A stretch of 64,000 bases of DNA from an uncultured Bacteroidales bacterium (GTDB lineage: Bacteria > Bacteroidota > Bacteroidia > Bacteroidales > Bacteroidaceae), in the NCBI GenBank assembly GCA_945787885.1, contig CALZJF010000001.1, positions 1 to 64,000 of the forward strand, written 5' to 3'. The position numbers were made by a program, and so were the translations under genes. Numbering within the stretch: position 1 is the stretch's first letter; each line of letters opens with the position of its first letter. Shown in pieces: positions 6,529-15,176 of the stretch. The notes beneath the pieces were generated by a model. The model was not told where the DNA came from. It saw only the letters and a list, made by a program, of their open reading frames with translations, and ran no database searches.

Positions 6529-8013
6529 ATGTTTACCTTTGAAAACGCACTGCTCGTAGGTTCGGTTCTCCTGTTCGTCAGCATCATTGCCAGCAAGACG
6601 GGCTATCGCTTCGGTGTGCCCACACTGCTGCTCTTCCTCCTCGTCGGCATGATTTTCGGCAGCGACGGGCTCGGACTGCAGTTTCACGATGCCGGCGAAG
6701 CACAATTCATCGGCATGGTGGCACTGAGCGTCATCCTGTTTTCGGGCGGCATGGACACGCGCTATGAGGACATTCGCCCCGTCGTCGGGCCCGGACTGAT
6801 GCTTTCCACCCTCGGTGTCCTCTTCACCGCACTCCTGACTGGCGGATTCATCTGGTGGCTGGCGGGACTGCCTTGGACGAACATTCACTTCGGACTCGCC
6901 TCATCGCTCCTGCTCGCTGCCACCATGTCGTCCACCGACTCTGCATCCGTCTTCGCCATCCTGCGCACACAGAAAATGTCGCTGAGCCATCATCTGCGGC
7001 CGATGCTCGAACTCGAAAGCGGCAGCAACGACCCCCTGGCTTACATGCTGACCATACTGCTCATACAATGCGTCACGGCTGAGGGGATGACCGTGGCAGA
7101 CATTGCGCAGACGCTCGTCATGCAGATGGCCATCGGCGTGGCGATGGGCTACCTCTTAGGCCGTCTGGCGGTGTATGCCCTCAATCATCTCAACATCGAC
7201 AACCATGCGCTCTACCCCATCCTGCTCCTTTCGTTCATCTTCTTCATCTTCGCCTTCACTGACCTGACGGGGGGCAACGGATACCTGGCGGTCTATCTCG
7301 CCGGCATGATCGTGGGCAACAGCCGCTTCTGCTATCGCCGCGAAATCAACACCTTCATGGACGGGCTTTCGTGGCTCTGCCAAATCTGCATGTTCCTCTG
7401 TCTGGGCCTGCTGGTCAATCCCCACGAAATGCTCGATGTGGCAGCCGTGGCCATGCTCGTCGCCCTGTTCATGATTTTTGTGGGGCGTCCGCTCAGCGTC
7501 CTCCTCTGCCTCCTGCCCTTTGGCCGCAGGGTGAACCGCCGCGCGGGGCTGTTCGTCTCGTGGGTGGGACTGCGCGGGGCTGTCCCCATCATCTTCGCCA
7601 CTTATCCCGTCGTGGCAGGCGTGCCGCAGGCCTCCCTTATATTTAATATTGTGTTCTTCATCACCATCGTCTCCCTCATCGTGCAGGGGACGAGCATCGG
7701 ATGGGCAGCGCGGAAGCTGGGGCTCGCGCAGCCGCTCCCCAAGACGGGGAACGACTTCGGCGTGGAACTCCCGGAGGAGACGGGCACCGAACTCTCCGAA
7801 ATGCTCCTTACGCCCGAACTTCTGGCTCAGGGCGACACGCTGCGCACGATGGCACTGCCGAAGGGCAAGCTGGTGATGATGGTGAAGCGGGGCGAGAAAT
7901 ACCTCGTCCCCGATGGGGCGCTGCGGCTCCTGCCCTACGACAAGCTCCTTCTTATCAGCAGTCAGACGCCGCCGCAAGCCCATCCGCCCGCAGCTTCACC
8001 CTCCGCCGAATAG
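6529..8013 (+). CDS. Potassium (or sodium)/proton antiporter, CPA1/NhaP2 (CvrA) type
   Basis: 494 aa. About 12-13 membrane segments occupy residues 5-395, with the family motifs MSSTDSASVFAIL and ELESGSNDPLAYML (the ND pair is the proton/cation site), then GLRGAVPIIFATYP. A soluble C-terminal part (about 400-480) resembles a TrkA-C/RCK regulatory domain (ALPKGKLVMMVKRGEKYLVP). It exchanges cytoplasmic K+ or Na+ for external H+ across the inner membrane. Single gene with its own consensus promoter (6341-6371) and a repeat-element leader. The ATG at 6529 is the first Met after that leader. Ion specificity cannot be read from sequence. Confidence 0.9.
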   Translation: MFTFENALLVGSVLLFVSIIASKTGYRFGVPTLLLFLLVGMIFGSDGLGLQFHDAGEAQFIGMVALSVILFSGGMDTRYEDIRPVVGPGLMLSTLGVLFTALLTGGFIWWLAGLPWTNIHFGLASSLLLAATMSSTDSASVFAILRTQKMSLSHHLRPMLELESGSNDPLAYMLTILLIQCVTAEGMTVADIAQTLVMQMAIGVAMGYLLGRLAVYALNHLNIDNHALYPILLLSFIFFIFAFTDLTGGNGYLAVYLAGMIVGNSRFCYRREINTFMDGLSWLCQICMFLCLGLLVNPHEMLDVAAVAMLVALFMIFVGRPLSVLLCLLPFGRRVNRRAGLFVSWVGLRGAVPIIFATYPVVAGVPQASLIFNIVFFITIVSLIVQGTSIGWAARKLGLAQPLPKTGNDFGVELPEETGTELSEMLLTPELLAQGDTLRTMALPKGKLVMMVKRGEKYLVPDGALRLLPYDKLLLISSQTPPQAHPPAASPSAE

Positions 8014-8140
8014 CCTCCGCATGGCCCCTGCCCTTCGCACACACCCCCCATATTGCGCAATACCATGCTAAAGAAAGGACAGAAATGGCTATTTTCGTAG
8101 AAAAACTTGAAAAACTTGGGAGTTTTCAAAAATAAATGCT

Positions 8141-8148
8141 TACCTTTG
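8141..8148 (+). promoter_or_regulatory. -7 box TACCTTTG upstream of a long structured leader
   Basis: TACCTTTG at 8141-8148 with CTTG 22 nt upstream. The next gene starts at 8494, so the leader would be about 340 nt. Confidence 0.6.
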
Positions 8149-8154
8149 CCGCAT

Positions 8155-8493
8155 CTTTTTAGCCTTAGGTTGCCATTCTGAGCCTTTAAGCCAAAACGCG
8201 TCAGGCCTGCGTATGACATCGCAGGCCCACGTGCCGACTCCCTATGTGCAGCGTGGTCCATGCAGACCGTGCGACTTAGGGTGCTCCTTTTGCGCACACC
8301 CTGCGGCACGCCCCCCGTTCGGAGAGGGAAATGCTGCGCGGGCGATGCTCACGGCTTCCTATCCGCAAGCACACACACACACTTCACACCTGCCATCCAC
8401 CGCGCCAAGAAGCCTACGCCGATGCTTCATGGCGTGGAGAATGGCGTGAAGTATTCTCTTGCCACATATAAATTCGTTATATAACTTCAAACA
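8155..8493 (+). other. Long, structured untranslated leader or small RNA candidate
   Basis: GC-rich non-coding stretch after a -7 box. Visible hairpins include GCCTGCG/CGCAGGC (8205-8211/8220-8226) and CCACG/CGTGG (8227-8231/8252-8256), and a GGGTG/CACACCC pairing near 8278-8303. I do not recognise it as any named RNA family. Confidence 0.35.
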
Positions 8494-9801
8494 ATGAAAG
8501 CAACGACAGTAAAACCCGCAGAGGGTAAACTCGGAATTCTGGTCGTCGGCAACGGTGCCGTCGCAACAACATTCATGACTGGCGTGTTTATGGCCCGCAA
8601 GGGTTTGGCAAAGCCCGTGGGCAGCATGACGCAATACGACAAGATGCGCGTGGGCAAGGGTGCTGACAAGCAGTATCTCCACTATGCCGACATCGTGCCT
8701 ATGGCTTCGCTCGACGATATCGTCTTCGGAACGTGGGACGTTTATCCGCAGAACGCCTTCCAGAGTGCCATGTATGCCGAGGTACTGAAGGAGAAGGACA
8801 TTCTCCCTGTCAAAGACGAACTGGAGCAGGTGGTGCCCATGAAGGCTGCCTTCGACAAGAACTTTGCAAAGCGTCTTGACGGCGACAACGTGAAGGACTG
8901 CAAGACTCGCTGGGAAATGGTAGAGGCCCTGCGTCAGGACATCCGCCAGTTCAAGGCTGAGCACGACTGCGCTCGCATCGTAGTGCTCTGGGCTGCATCG
9001 ACGGAAATCTATGTGCCCGTCAATATGGAGGTTCACGACACGATGGCTCACCTGGAAGAGGCCATGAAGGCCAACGACACGAAGAACATCGCACCCTCCA
9101 TGTGCTATGCCTACGCCGCACTTGCTGAAGGCGCACCCTTCATCATGGGAGCTCCCAACACCACCGTGGACATCCCCGCCATGTGGGAAATGGCAGAGAA
9201 GACCAAGATGCCTATCGCCGGCAAGGACTTCAAGACGGGCCAGACGCTCGTCAAGTCGGGATTCTCCCCCATCCTCGGCACTCGCTGCCTCGGCCTGAGC
9301 GGATGGTTCTCCACCAACATCCTCGGCAACCGCGACGGACTCGTGCTCGATGAGCCCGACAACTTCCGCACGAAGGAGGTGAGCAAGCTCTCTACGCTCG
9401 AGACTATCCTCAAGCCCGAAGACCAGCCCGACCTCTACACGGACTACTACCACAAGGTGCGCATCAACTACTATCCTCCCCGCAACGACAACAAGGAAGG
9501 ATGGGACAACATCGACATCTTCGGATGGATGGGCTATCCCATGCAAATCAAGATTAACTTCCTCTGCCGCGACTCTATCCTCGCCGCTCCGCTCTGCCTT
9601 GACCTCTGTCTGCTCTCTGACCTCGCCGCCCGCGCTGGTCGCTACGGCATTCAGCGCTTCCTGAGCTTCTTCCTCAAGTCGCCTATGCACGACTACACGA
9701 AGAACGAGGAGGCTGTCAATCACCTCTATCAGCAGTACACCATGCTCAAGAATGCCATTCGCGAGATGGGTGGCTACGAGGCTGACGAAGAAATCGACTA
9801 A
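8494..9801 (+). CDS. ino1: myo-Inositol-1-phosphate synthase (inositol-3-phosphate synthase)
   Basis: 435 aa. The N-terminal Rossmann motif LGILVVGNGAVATTFMTGV (residues 12-30) binds NAD. Further family stretches are ADIVPMASLDDIVFGTWDVY, ARIVVLWAASTE, PFIMGAPNTTVDIPA, GKDFKTGQTLVKSG and DQPDLYTDYY. The enzyme converts glucose-6-phosphate to inositol-3-phosphate in the cytoplasm. In Bacteroidetes it feeds phosphatidylinositol and inositol-phosphoceramide synthesis (pathway knowledge); the downstream lipid genes are not adjacent here. Length matches the bacterial/eukaryote-like class. The leader is unusually long and structured, and a strong terminator follows, so it is monocistronic. Confidence 0.93.
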   Translation: MKATTVKPAEGKLGILVVGNGAVATTFMTGVFMARKGLAKPVGSMTQYDKMRVGKGADKQYLHYADIVPMASLDDIVFGTWDVYPQNAFQSAMYAEVLKEKDILPVKDELEQVVPMKAAFDKNFAKRLDGDNVKDCKTRWEMVEALRQDIRQFKAEHDCARIVVLWAASTEIYVPVNMEVHDTMAHLEEAMKANDTKNIAPSMCYAYAALAEGAPFIMGAPNTTVDIPAMWEMAEKTKMPIAGKDFKTGQTLVKSGFSPILGTRCLGLSGWFSTNILGNRDGLVLDEPDNFRTKEVSKLSTLETILKPEDQPDLYTDYYHKVRINYYPPRNDNKEGWDNIDIFGWMGYPMQIKINFLCRDSILAAPLCLDLCLLSDLAARAGRYGIQRFLSFFLKSPMHDYTKNEEAVNHLYQQYTMLKNAIREMGGYEADEEID

Positions 9802-9853
9802 TCCCCCCCTCATCTTCCTGCCGGGGATTCCCCCCTGACAGACACACAAACAG

Positions 9854-9892
9854 CGCCCCGCCTGCCGACTCTGGCATGCGGGGCGTTTTTTT
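9854..9892 (+). terminator. Intrinsic terminator after ino1
   Basis: Stem CGCCCCGC-CTGCC / GGCAT-GCGGGGCG followed by seven T (9886-9892), 52 nt after the stop codon. Confidence 0.9.
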
Positions 9893-10014
9893 CTTCTCCT
9901 GCGGCAGCTCCAGGCACTGCTCCACGCACTGCTCCACGCATTTTTTCTTCACGCACTTTTAACCTCGCTGCATTTTCTTCATCATATAGACAAACGCCCC
10001 TCAAACGAAGCCCA

Positions 10015-10578
10015 ATGGAAAGCCCTGACACCGACTCCCGGATTATCCGTATGCTCCGCAGTGAGAGCATGAAAGAGAATGGCTTCCGACTGCTCACAAA
10101 GACCTATGGCGAACGGCTCTACTGGCACATACGCCGCATCGTCATCAGCCACGATGACGCTGAAGACGTGCTGCAAGAGACTTTCATACAAATCTTCACA
10201 AAGTCTGCCACCTTCAAAGGCAACGCCGAACAACTCGCCGCTTGGCTCTACCGCATCGCCCTCAACGAAGCGCTAATGCACCTGCGACGCCAGACGCACT
10301 TCTTCCAGAGCATCGACGATGTCAATCCGCTGCTGCTCGAAAAACTGGAAGCTGCCGAGACCCACGATGGCGATGCTGCCGAACGACTGCTGCAAAAGGC
10401 ATTGCTGCAACTGCCCACCACGCAACGCACCACATTCATCATGCGCTACTATGATGAGATGACCTACGAACAGATGGCGGCAATCACGGGCAAGAGCATC
10501 GGAACACTCAAGACGAACTATCACTATGCAACGGAACGTATCAAACAGTATATCCAAGCCCATCATGACAGTATCTAA
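10015..10578 (+). CDS. ECF-type RNA polymerase sigma factor
   Basis: 187 aa with the two ECF regions. Region 2 is at about residues 20-90 (FRLLTKTYGERLYWHIRRIV, then DDAEDVLQETFIQIF) and region 4 at about 120-180 (LLQLPTTQRTTFIMRYYDEM, TYEQMAAITGKSIGTLKTNY). It directs core polymerase to a small regulon, probably envelope-related. It is the first gene of a three-gene plus-strand run: its end overlaps the next gene by 14 bp, implying translational coupling. The third gene encodes a Spy/CpxP-like protein, which supports an envelope-stress role (inference). Confidence 0.92.
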   Translation: MESPDTDSRIIRMLRSESMKENGFRLLTKTYGERLYWHIRRIVISHDDAEDVLQETFIQIFTKSATFKGNAEQLAAWLYRIALNEALMHLRRQTHFFQSIDDVNPLLLEKLEAAETHDGDAAERLLQKALLQLPTTQRTTFIMRYYDEMTYEQMAAITGKSIGTLKTNYHYATERIKQYIQAHHDSI

Positions 10579-10909
10579 ACCTTCATCCAAGCCCTTCAGC
10601 GAACCGCCTGCCTACGTAGAGCAACTGGTGGAACGCTGCACGGAGAATGCGCTGCGGCAGGCTCCCCTTCGGCAGCAGCACCGCCGCCTGCAACTGCGCC
10701 GCCGCTTCATGGCAGCCGCAGCCTCCATCGTCATCATCGTCGGCGTAGGCTTCACCCTGCCCACGCTCCGACAGCAACTTCTGCCAACGGCACAAACGGC
10801 GGCGATGCAAGCGGATGCCAACGCACTGGAGAACTATCTGGCAAGCATCTCCGACGAGGAAGCCCAGCTCCTCACGGACTACGAGGTGGAGGAGTTCGTG
10901 GAATATTGA
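10565..10909 (+). CDS. Small single-pass membrane protein, probable anti-sigma partner
   Basis: 114 aa from the ATG at 10565, which lies inside the sigma gene's last codons; this overlap and the native-looking MTVSKPSSKP start decide it over the Met at 10526. Layout: about 45 cytoplasmic residues rich in Gln/Arg (YVEQLVERCTENALRQAPLR), one membrane segment (about 50-68, FMAAAASIVIIVGVGFTLP), then an acidic C-terminal tail (ISDEEAQLLTDYEVEEFVEY). No zinc-binding anti-sigma motif is seen. The position fits a membrane-tethered anti-sigma factor; this is inference from context. Confidence 0.7.
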   Translation: MTVSKPSSKPFSEPPAYVEQLVERCTENALRQAPLRQQHRRLQLRRRFMAAAASIVIIVGVGFTLPTLRQQLLPTAQTAAMQADANALENYLASISDEEAQLLTDYEVEEFVEY

Positions 10910-10983
10910 TGCCCCTTGCCTCTACCGTATGCCTATTGTTCTCAACAATCCTGACACATCATTTCTAAACAAAACTTACCATC

Positions 10984-11472
10984 ATGAGACACACCATTCA
11001 ATTCCTTCTCGCACTCTTCTTCGCCATCTCTGCCGCAGCCATAGCCCGGCCGCAGCAGCCACGCCACGAGCGCAACCGCGAAGAGGTGAACCAGCAATTG
11101 TTCGAGGCTAAATGCACGGAGATGTGCTGCCGCCTGAAACTTACGGACGACCAGAAGGCGAAGTTCGTGCCGCTCTACAAAGAGTATGATACCAAAATCC
11201 GACAGGTATGGCATAAATATCGCGTCGCGAAAAAGGATGCCACCAGTGCCGAAAAGGAGAAGATGCACATCAAGCGTCAGCAGAAAGTGCAGGAGGTGCG
11301 CCTGAAGTACATCGACGATTTCAGCAAAATCCTCACAGAAGAGCAGTTCAGCCAATTCCTCAGGATTGAGAAGGAGATGCAAAACCGCGTCATGCTTCGC
11401 AAGAATGCAAGGGGAGGCAAACGCCCTCGCCCAGCCCATGACAAAAACGCCCGGCAACCCGCTAATCCCTAA
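10984..11472 (+). CDS. Periplasmic Spy/CpxP-like protein
   Basis: 162 aa with a signal peptide (MRHTIQFLLALFFAISAAAI, then A). The mature protein is helical and highly charged, with two LTxxQ-type motifs (LKLTDDQKAKFVPLYKEY and ILTEEQFSQFL) as in the Spy/CpxP family of periplasmic chaperones and stress sensors. The C-terminus is basic (NARGGKRPRPAHDKNARQPA). It is third in the sigma/anti-sigma-like run, 74 bp downstream, and ends at a bidirectional terminator. It probably takes part in the envelope-stress response that the sigma factor controls. Confidence 0.8.
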   Translation: MRHTIQFLLALFFAISAAAIARPQQPRHERNREEVNQQLFEAKCTEMCCRLKLTDDQKAKFVPLYKEYDTKIRQVWHKYRVAKKDATSAEKEKMHIKRQQKVQEVRLKYIDDFSKILTEEQFSQFLRIEKEMQNRVMLRKNARGGKRPRPAHDKNARQPANP

Positions 11473-11487
11473 ACATTCCTTCATCGA

Positions 11488-11526
11488 AAAGGGGGGTGTG
11501 TCAGTTGAATCTGACACACCCCCTTT
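11488..11526. terminator. Bidirectional terminator between convergent operons
   Basis: Stem AGGGGGGTGTGTCA / TGACACACCCCCTT with an 8-nt loop. TTT follows on plus, and TTTT (from GAAAA at 11486-11490) on minus. It lies between the Spy-like gene and the rprY-like gene, which converge. Confidence 0.85.
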
Positions 11527-11558
11527 ATATATATATTATATAAGGAGACAGGGAAGAA

Positions 11559-12260
11559 TTATTCCTCACCCATAGGGCAAACGAGCTTGTAGCCCTGACC
11601 GTGGATGTTGATGATTTCAACATCGGGGTCGTCCTTGAGGAAACTGCGGAGCTTGGCGATATAGACATCCATGGAGCGGGCCTTAAACTGTCCCTCTTCC
11701 ACCCAGATGGTGCTGAGGGCATATTCGCGCTGAAGGATATCGTTGGCATGCTTGCAGAGGAGAGCAAGAAGCCCGTTCTCCTTCGTAGTGAGCTTGCGGC
11801 TGCCTTCAGGACCGCTGAGCACCTGCTTCATGCTGTCGAAGTTGTACTTTCCGATGACGAAACGCGTCTGGTCGCGGTTGCGCTTGATGGAGGTGCGACG
11901 CAGGATAGCCTCGATGCGGAGAGTAAGCTCCTCCATGGAGAAGGGTTTCGTGATATAGTCGTCGGCTCCCATCTTGAATCCTTCGAGGATGTCGTCGCGC
12001 AGATTCTTTGCTGTGAGGAAGATGATGGGCGTCTCGCTATCGGTGGCACGGATTTCGCGTGCGAGAGTGAAACCGTCTTTCTTCGGCATCATGACGTCGA
12101 AGATGCAAAGGTTGAAACTTCCGCTGCGGAAAGCAATGAGGCCGGCTTCACCATCTACGCAGAGGAGGGTTTCATAGCCTTTGGCCTGGAGATATTCGCG
12201 AAGAAGCATGCCGAGGTTCTCGTCGTCTTCGCAGAGTAGGATTTTATAAGAGTCAGACAT
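11559..12260 (-). CDS. rprY: OmpR-family response regulator, RprY-like
   Basis: 233 aa from MSDSYKIL. The receiver domain (about 1-120) has the acidic pair EDD (11-13), phospho-acceptor Asp55 (CIFDVMMPKKDG), IIFLTAK and the DDYITKPFSMEEL lysine. A winged-helix DNA-binding domain (about 140-230) ends with ARSMDVYIAKLRSFLK and INIHGQGYKL. The sequence is very close to the RprY family of Bacteroides. The start at 12260 is preferred because the upstream residues do not fit a receiver fold. It is co-directional with the kinase gene 122 bp upstream and probably forms one operon with it. Confidence 0.88.
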   Translation of the reverse strand: MSDSYKILLCEDDENLGMLLREYLQAKGYETLLCVDGEAGLIAFRSGSFNLCIFDVMMPKKDGFTLAREIRATDSETPIIFLTAKNLRDDILEGFKMGADDYITKPFSMEELTLRIEAILRRTSIKRNRDQTRFVIGKYNFDSMKQVLSGPEGSRKLTTKENGLLALLCKHANDILQREYALSTIWVEEGQFKARSMDVYIAKLRSFLKDDPDVEIINIHGQGYKLVCPMGEE

Positions 12261-12382
12261 AATTAGAAAAGTATTTAGAGATATTCTACAAATGATTGCA
12301 GGAAAAGGGGCGTGTGGGGCTTTTACCACGGACGGATGAGGGGATGGAGTTCAGCCGCCATGGATTTTGCAGGGCAGCATTG

Positions 12383-13897
12383 TCAGCCGACGGCATCCAT
12401 CAGGGGGAGCTGGATGACGAAGGTAGTGCCTTGCCCATAAACGCTCTCGGCGTGGATGCTACCACGATGGCCCTTGATGACGGAACTAACGTAGGCAAGA
12501 CCGAGGCCGAAACCTTTTACATCATGACGGTTGCCCGTGGAGACACGATAGAAACGGTCGAAAATGCGTTTGAGGTCTTCCTTCTTGATGCCAATACCAT
12601 TGTCGGAAATGAGGATTTTCAGATAACGTCCCTCATTGACTGTTCGGATGTCGATATGCAGAGGCGGACAGTTCTCATAGCCCAGGCCTGGACTCTTATG
12701 GTATTTCAGGGCATTGTCGAGGAGATTGAAGATGACGTTGGTGAAGTGCATCTTGTCGGCACAGATAATGGGGTCGGCAGCTTCAAGGTGCGTGGCAATC
12801 GTTCCGCCCACGTTCTGCACCTTGAGGGTGAAGGTGGAAGCCACGTCCTCTATGATACTGTTGGCATCGAGCTCATCCATCTTGAAGGTTGCTGCCCTGC
12901 CATGCTCGAAAAGGCTCGTCTGCAACACCTTATCCACCTGAAATCGCAGCCGGCGACTCTCATCGCCGATGATGCGTGCGAGATTTCGGAGCATCGCCTC
13001 GTTCTTCGCCACGATGGGGTCAGAGAGCATCTGCGCAGCAAGGGAGATGGAGGAGATGGGGGTCTTGAACTCGTGCGTCATATTGTTGACAAAATCGTTC
13101 TTCATCTCCGTCAGACGTTTCTGTCGGAATATGATGTAGATGCTGTAGATAAAGACGACGAGGAGGATGAACGTCAGGACGAGGGCTGGAACGAGGAGAC
13201 TGACAGTGGCGAAGATATACGCCTTGCTGTCGGGGAAGTGGACATAGATGATGGCCTGACCGCTGGGCGGGTCGGCGGGGAAGAGCACTTGCGAATAGAC
13301 CGTGGTGCGCTCAGGGTCTTCGTAGTCAATGCAGCGATAAAGTTCGCGCCCATCGTAGGTGGTGACGCGGAAATGATACTTGGAGGTCACGTGGTAGCGT
13401 TGCAGAAGTTGCTGCATGGAGCGGTCGAGCTCCTCGTAATTCACTCGCCCCTCAATGGGACGCAGGAGGGGCTTATAGCCGATGGAATAAACGACATCGG
13501 TGAGGAGTTCCTGCTGATGGAGCACCCGCTGACGAAGACGCTCCTGACGCAGCAATCTGTCTTGCTCCTTCTTCAGCGTCCCACTCGTGGTAACACCGTT
13601 CTCAGGCGACTTTGAAGTATTGACCTTGTCAATAGAATCCCTGATGGCAGCAAGTTCGCGCTGAGCTCGCTGCTGGAGCATGCTGTCAGAAAGCTCGATT
13701 TCCTTTTCGACGGCAGCGCGCACCTCGTTCATCTCTATATTATAGGCAGTGCGGGCAAGAACACGTCCGACTACGCCATCAAACTGCGCTTGACGGGCCT
13801 CGACGACCTCATCAAAATAACGCATCTGCGTATAGATAAGTCCGATGAAAGTGAATGCCATTATAATGGCAATGGACCATATTGTTCTCTTTTTCAT
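12383..13897 (-). CDS. rprX: Membrane sensor histidine kinase, RprX-like
   Basis: 504 aa. A membrane segment at about 6-24, a long extracytoplasmic sensor (25-228) with a heptad-like Arg/Glu/Gln-rich stretch, a second membrane segment at about 229-257, then the kinase core. The H-box NNMTHEFKTPISSISLAAQM carries His275. N-box IFNLLDNALKYHK, G1 ISDNGIGIKKED, F/G2 FYRVSTGNRHDVKGFGLGLAY and G3 GQGTTFVIQLPL follow. It autophosphorylates and should transfer to the RprY-like regulator encoded next. Two TAATTTTG boxes lie directly at the start codon, predicting a very short or absent leader. Confidence 0.9.
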   Translation of the reverse strand: MKKRTIWSIAIIMAFTFIGLIYTQMRYFDEVVEARQAQFDGVVGRVLARTAYNIEMNEVRAAVEKEIELSDSMLQQRAQRELAAIRDSIDKVNTSKSPENGVTTSGTLKKEQDRLLRQERLRQRVLHQQELLTDVVYSIGYKPLLRPIEGRVNYEELDRSMQQLLQRYHVTSKYHFRVTTYDGRELYRCIDYEDPERTTVYSQVLFPADPPSGQAIIYVHFPDSKAYIFATVSLLVPALVLTFILLVVFIYSIYIIFRQKRLTEMKNDFVNNMTHEFKTPISSISLAAQMLSDPIVAKNEAMLRNLARIIGDESRRLRFQVDKVLQTSLFEHGRAATFKMDELDANSIIEDVASTFTLKVQNVGGTIATHLEAADPIICADKMHFTNVIFNLLDNALKYHKSPGLGYENCPPLHIDIRTVNEGRYLKILISDNGIGIKKEDLKRIFDRFYRVSTGNRHDVKGFGLGLAYVSSVIKGHRGSIHAESVYGQGTTFVIQLPLMDAVG

Positions 13898-13901
13898 GAA
13901 G

Positions 13902-13928
13902 CAAAATTACGTTCATGAGGCAAAATTA
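13902..13928 (-). promoter_or_regulatory. Two tandem -7 boxes (TAATTTTG) at the rprX-like start
   Basis: Minus-strand TAATTTTG at 13921-13928 and 13902-13909, inside a 19-bp direct repeat (CATGA-GCAAAATTACG on plus). The proximal one is 4 nt from the ATG at 13897 and would give a leaderless transcript. No -33 TTTG is evident. The rest of the 13898-14276 gap is AT-rich and holds no credible gene. Confidence 0.5.
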
Positions 13929-14152
13929 CGCCTTCAGGCGTTGTCGGTGTGGGAAAGTGTAAAAAAAAAATCTGAGGTAAGGCATAATTTGTAAAAATCA
14001 AGGGGCGAAGTTGCGAAAAACGCAAGTAAGGCCTTTACCTTCTTTTACCATTTTACGGCATTTTGTGGCGTTAGGAAATAGAAAAGGAGGGAAACTTTGG
14101 GAGAAAGCTAAAAAAGAAAGGGACTCGGGACAACAAATGCCAAAGAAAATTG

Positions 14153-14160
14153 TAAATTTG
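14153..14160 (+). promoter_or_regulatory. -7 box TAAATTTG upstream of a secreted-protein gene
   Basis: TAAATTTG at 14153-14160, 116 nt before the ATG at 14277; -33 element not clear. Confidence 0.45.
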
Positions 14161-14276
14161 CGGCGTATAGTAGCACGGCTGACAGCAAATTTTGCCGAAA
14201 CTGAATGTTTCCTGAAACTGGCACGGCATCGTTCCACTGACGCTTTTACCACGTTTTACTCCTCTATATATTATAT

Positions 14277-14984
14277 ATGACGCGCCATCTCCGCACTCTC
14301 ATTCTCGCCCTCGCTCTCTTCTCTTCGCTCTCAGCTATGAGCCAGAGCATCTCCGTCTATGCCAAAGACGGTGGGCGGCATGACTACCAGACGAAAGACA
14401 TTGAAAGCATCGTCTTCACGGATGCCGACCCGCTTCCGCTGACTCAACCTTCAAATGTGGAGGCCGTGGACCTCGGGCTGAGCGTGAAATGGGCCAGTTG
14501 CAATCTGGGAGCAACGAAGGAGACTGAACCGGGAGCTTACCTTGCATGGGGTGAGACGGCAGAGAAGTCAGTTTACGACTGGACCACCTATTTCGATGCT
14601 GACTGCACGGCGACGGACGCGCTGATATGCGGCTCGCCCCAGGATGCAGCCTATGAGGCATGGGGCGGCCCGTGGCGTTTGCCGACATTGACTGAGATGC
14701 AGGAACTCTGCGAACGCTGCACGTGGATATGGCAGACGAAGAACGGCGCGGTGGGATGCCTCGTGACTGGGCCAAACGGCGCATCCATCTTTCTCCCTGC
14801 TGCTGGCGTGAAGCAGGGCAGCGACACGTATCTTCCCGCAGCCTTCGGAGCTTATCTGACGGGAACGCGCGATGCCACGAACCGCTACTATGCGCGCTCA
14901 CTGGTGTTCTATAAAGATGCCTCGCACTGGATTGACACGCATCTGCGCGACTATGGCCAGCTGCTGCGTCCGGTCAGACGATAA
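14277..14984 (+). CDS. Secreted protein with Fibrobacter-type major paralogous domain
   Basis: 235 aa. Signal peptide MTRHLRTLILALALFSSLSA followed by MSQ. A short N-terminal segment (ISVYAKDGGRHDYQTKDIES, IVFTD) resembles the start of Bacteroidales surface proteins. Residues about 60-232 match the 'Fibrobacter succinogenes major paralogous' domain: VEAVDLGLSVKWASCNLGA, YLAWGE, WGGPWRLPTLTEMQELCERC, GNGA-like segment and a final QLLRPVRR. Such proteins are secreted or surface-exposed with unknown function. Monocistronic, followed by a terminator. The TATATATTATAT run directly before the ATG recurs elsewhere in this window. Confidence 0.8.
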   Translation: MTRHLRTLILALALFSSLSAMSQSISVYAKDGGRHDYQTKDIESIVFTDADPLPLTQPSNVEAVDLGLSVKWASCNLGATKETEPGAYLAWGETAEKSVYDWTTYFDADCTATDALICGSPQDAAYEAWGGPWRLPTLTEMQELCERCTWIWQTKNGAVGCLVTGPNGASIFLPAAGVKQGSDTYLPAAFGAYLTGTRDATNRYYARSLVFYKDASHWIDTHLRDYGQLLRPVRR

Positions 14985-14998
14985 GGAAAAGATAAAGC

Positions 14999-15049
14999 AA
15001 CTGCTGCGAACAGGAGTCCTTTCGGATTTCCCGTTCGCAGCAGTTTTTT
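14999..15049 (+). terminator. Intrinsic terminator
   Basis: Stem AACTGCTGCGAAC / GTTCGCAGCAGTT with a 21-nt loop, ending in TTTTTT, 15 nt after the stop of the secreted protein gene. Confidence 0.85.
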
Positions 15050-15176
15050 GTTGCAGCGCATTTGGCAGGAAAGCATTTCCACGATGTTTTTTCAAGGCCG
15101 ACACGCCTGACAATCCGCTTCCTCCGCGTTTTTCGTGGAGAAATGATTACTTTGCAGCCTGTTCATAGCCCGAACT

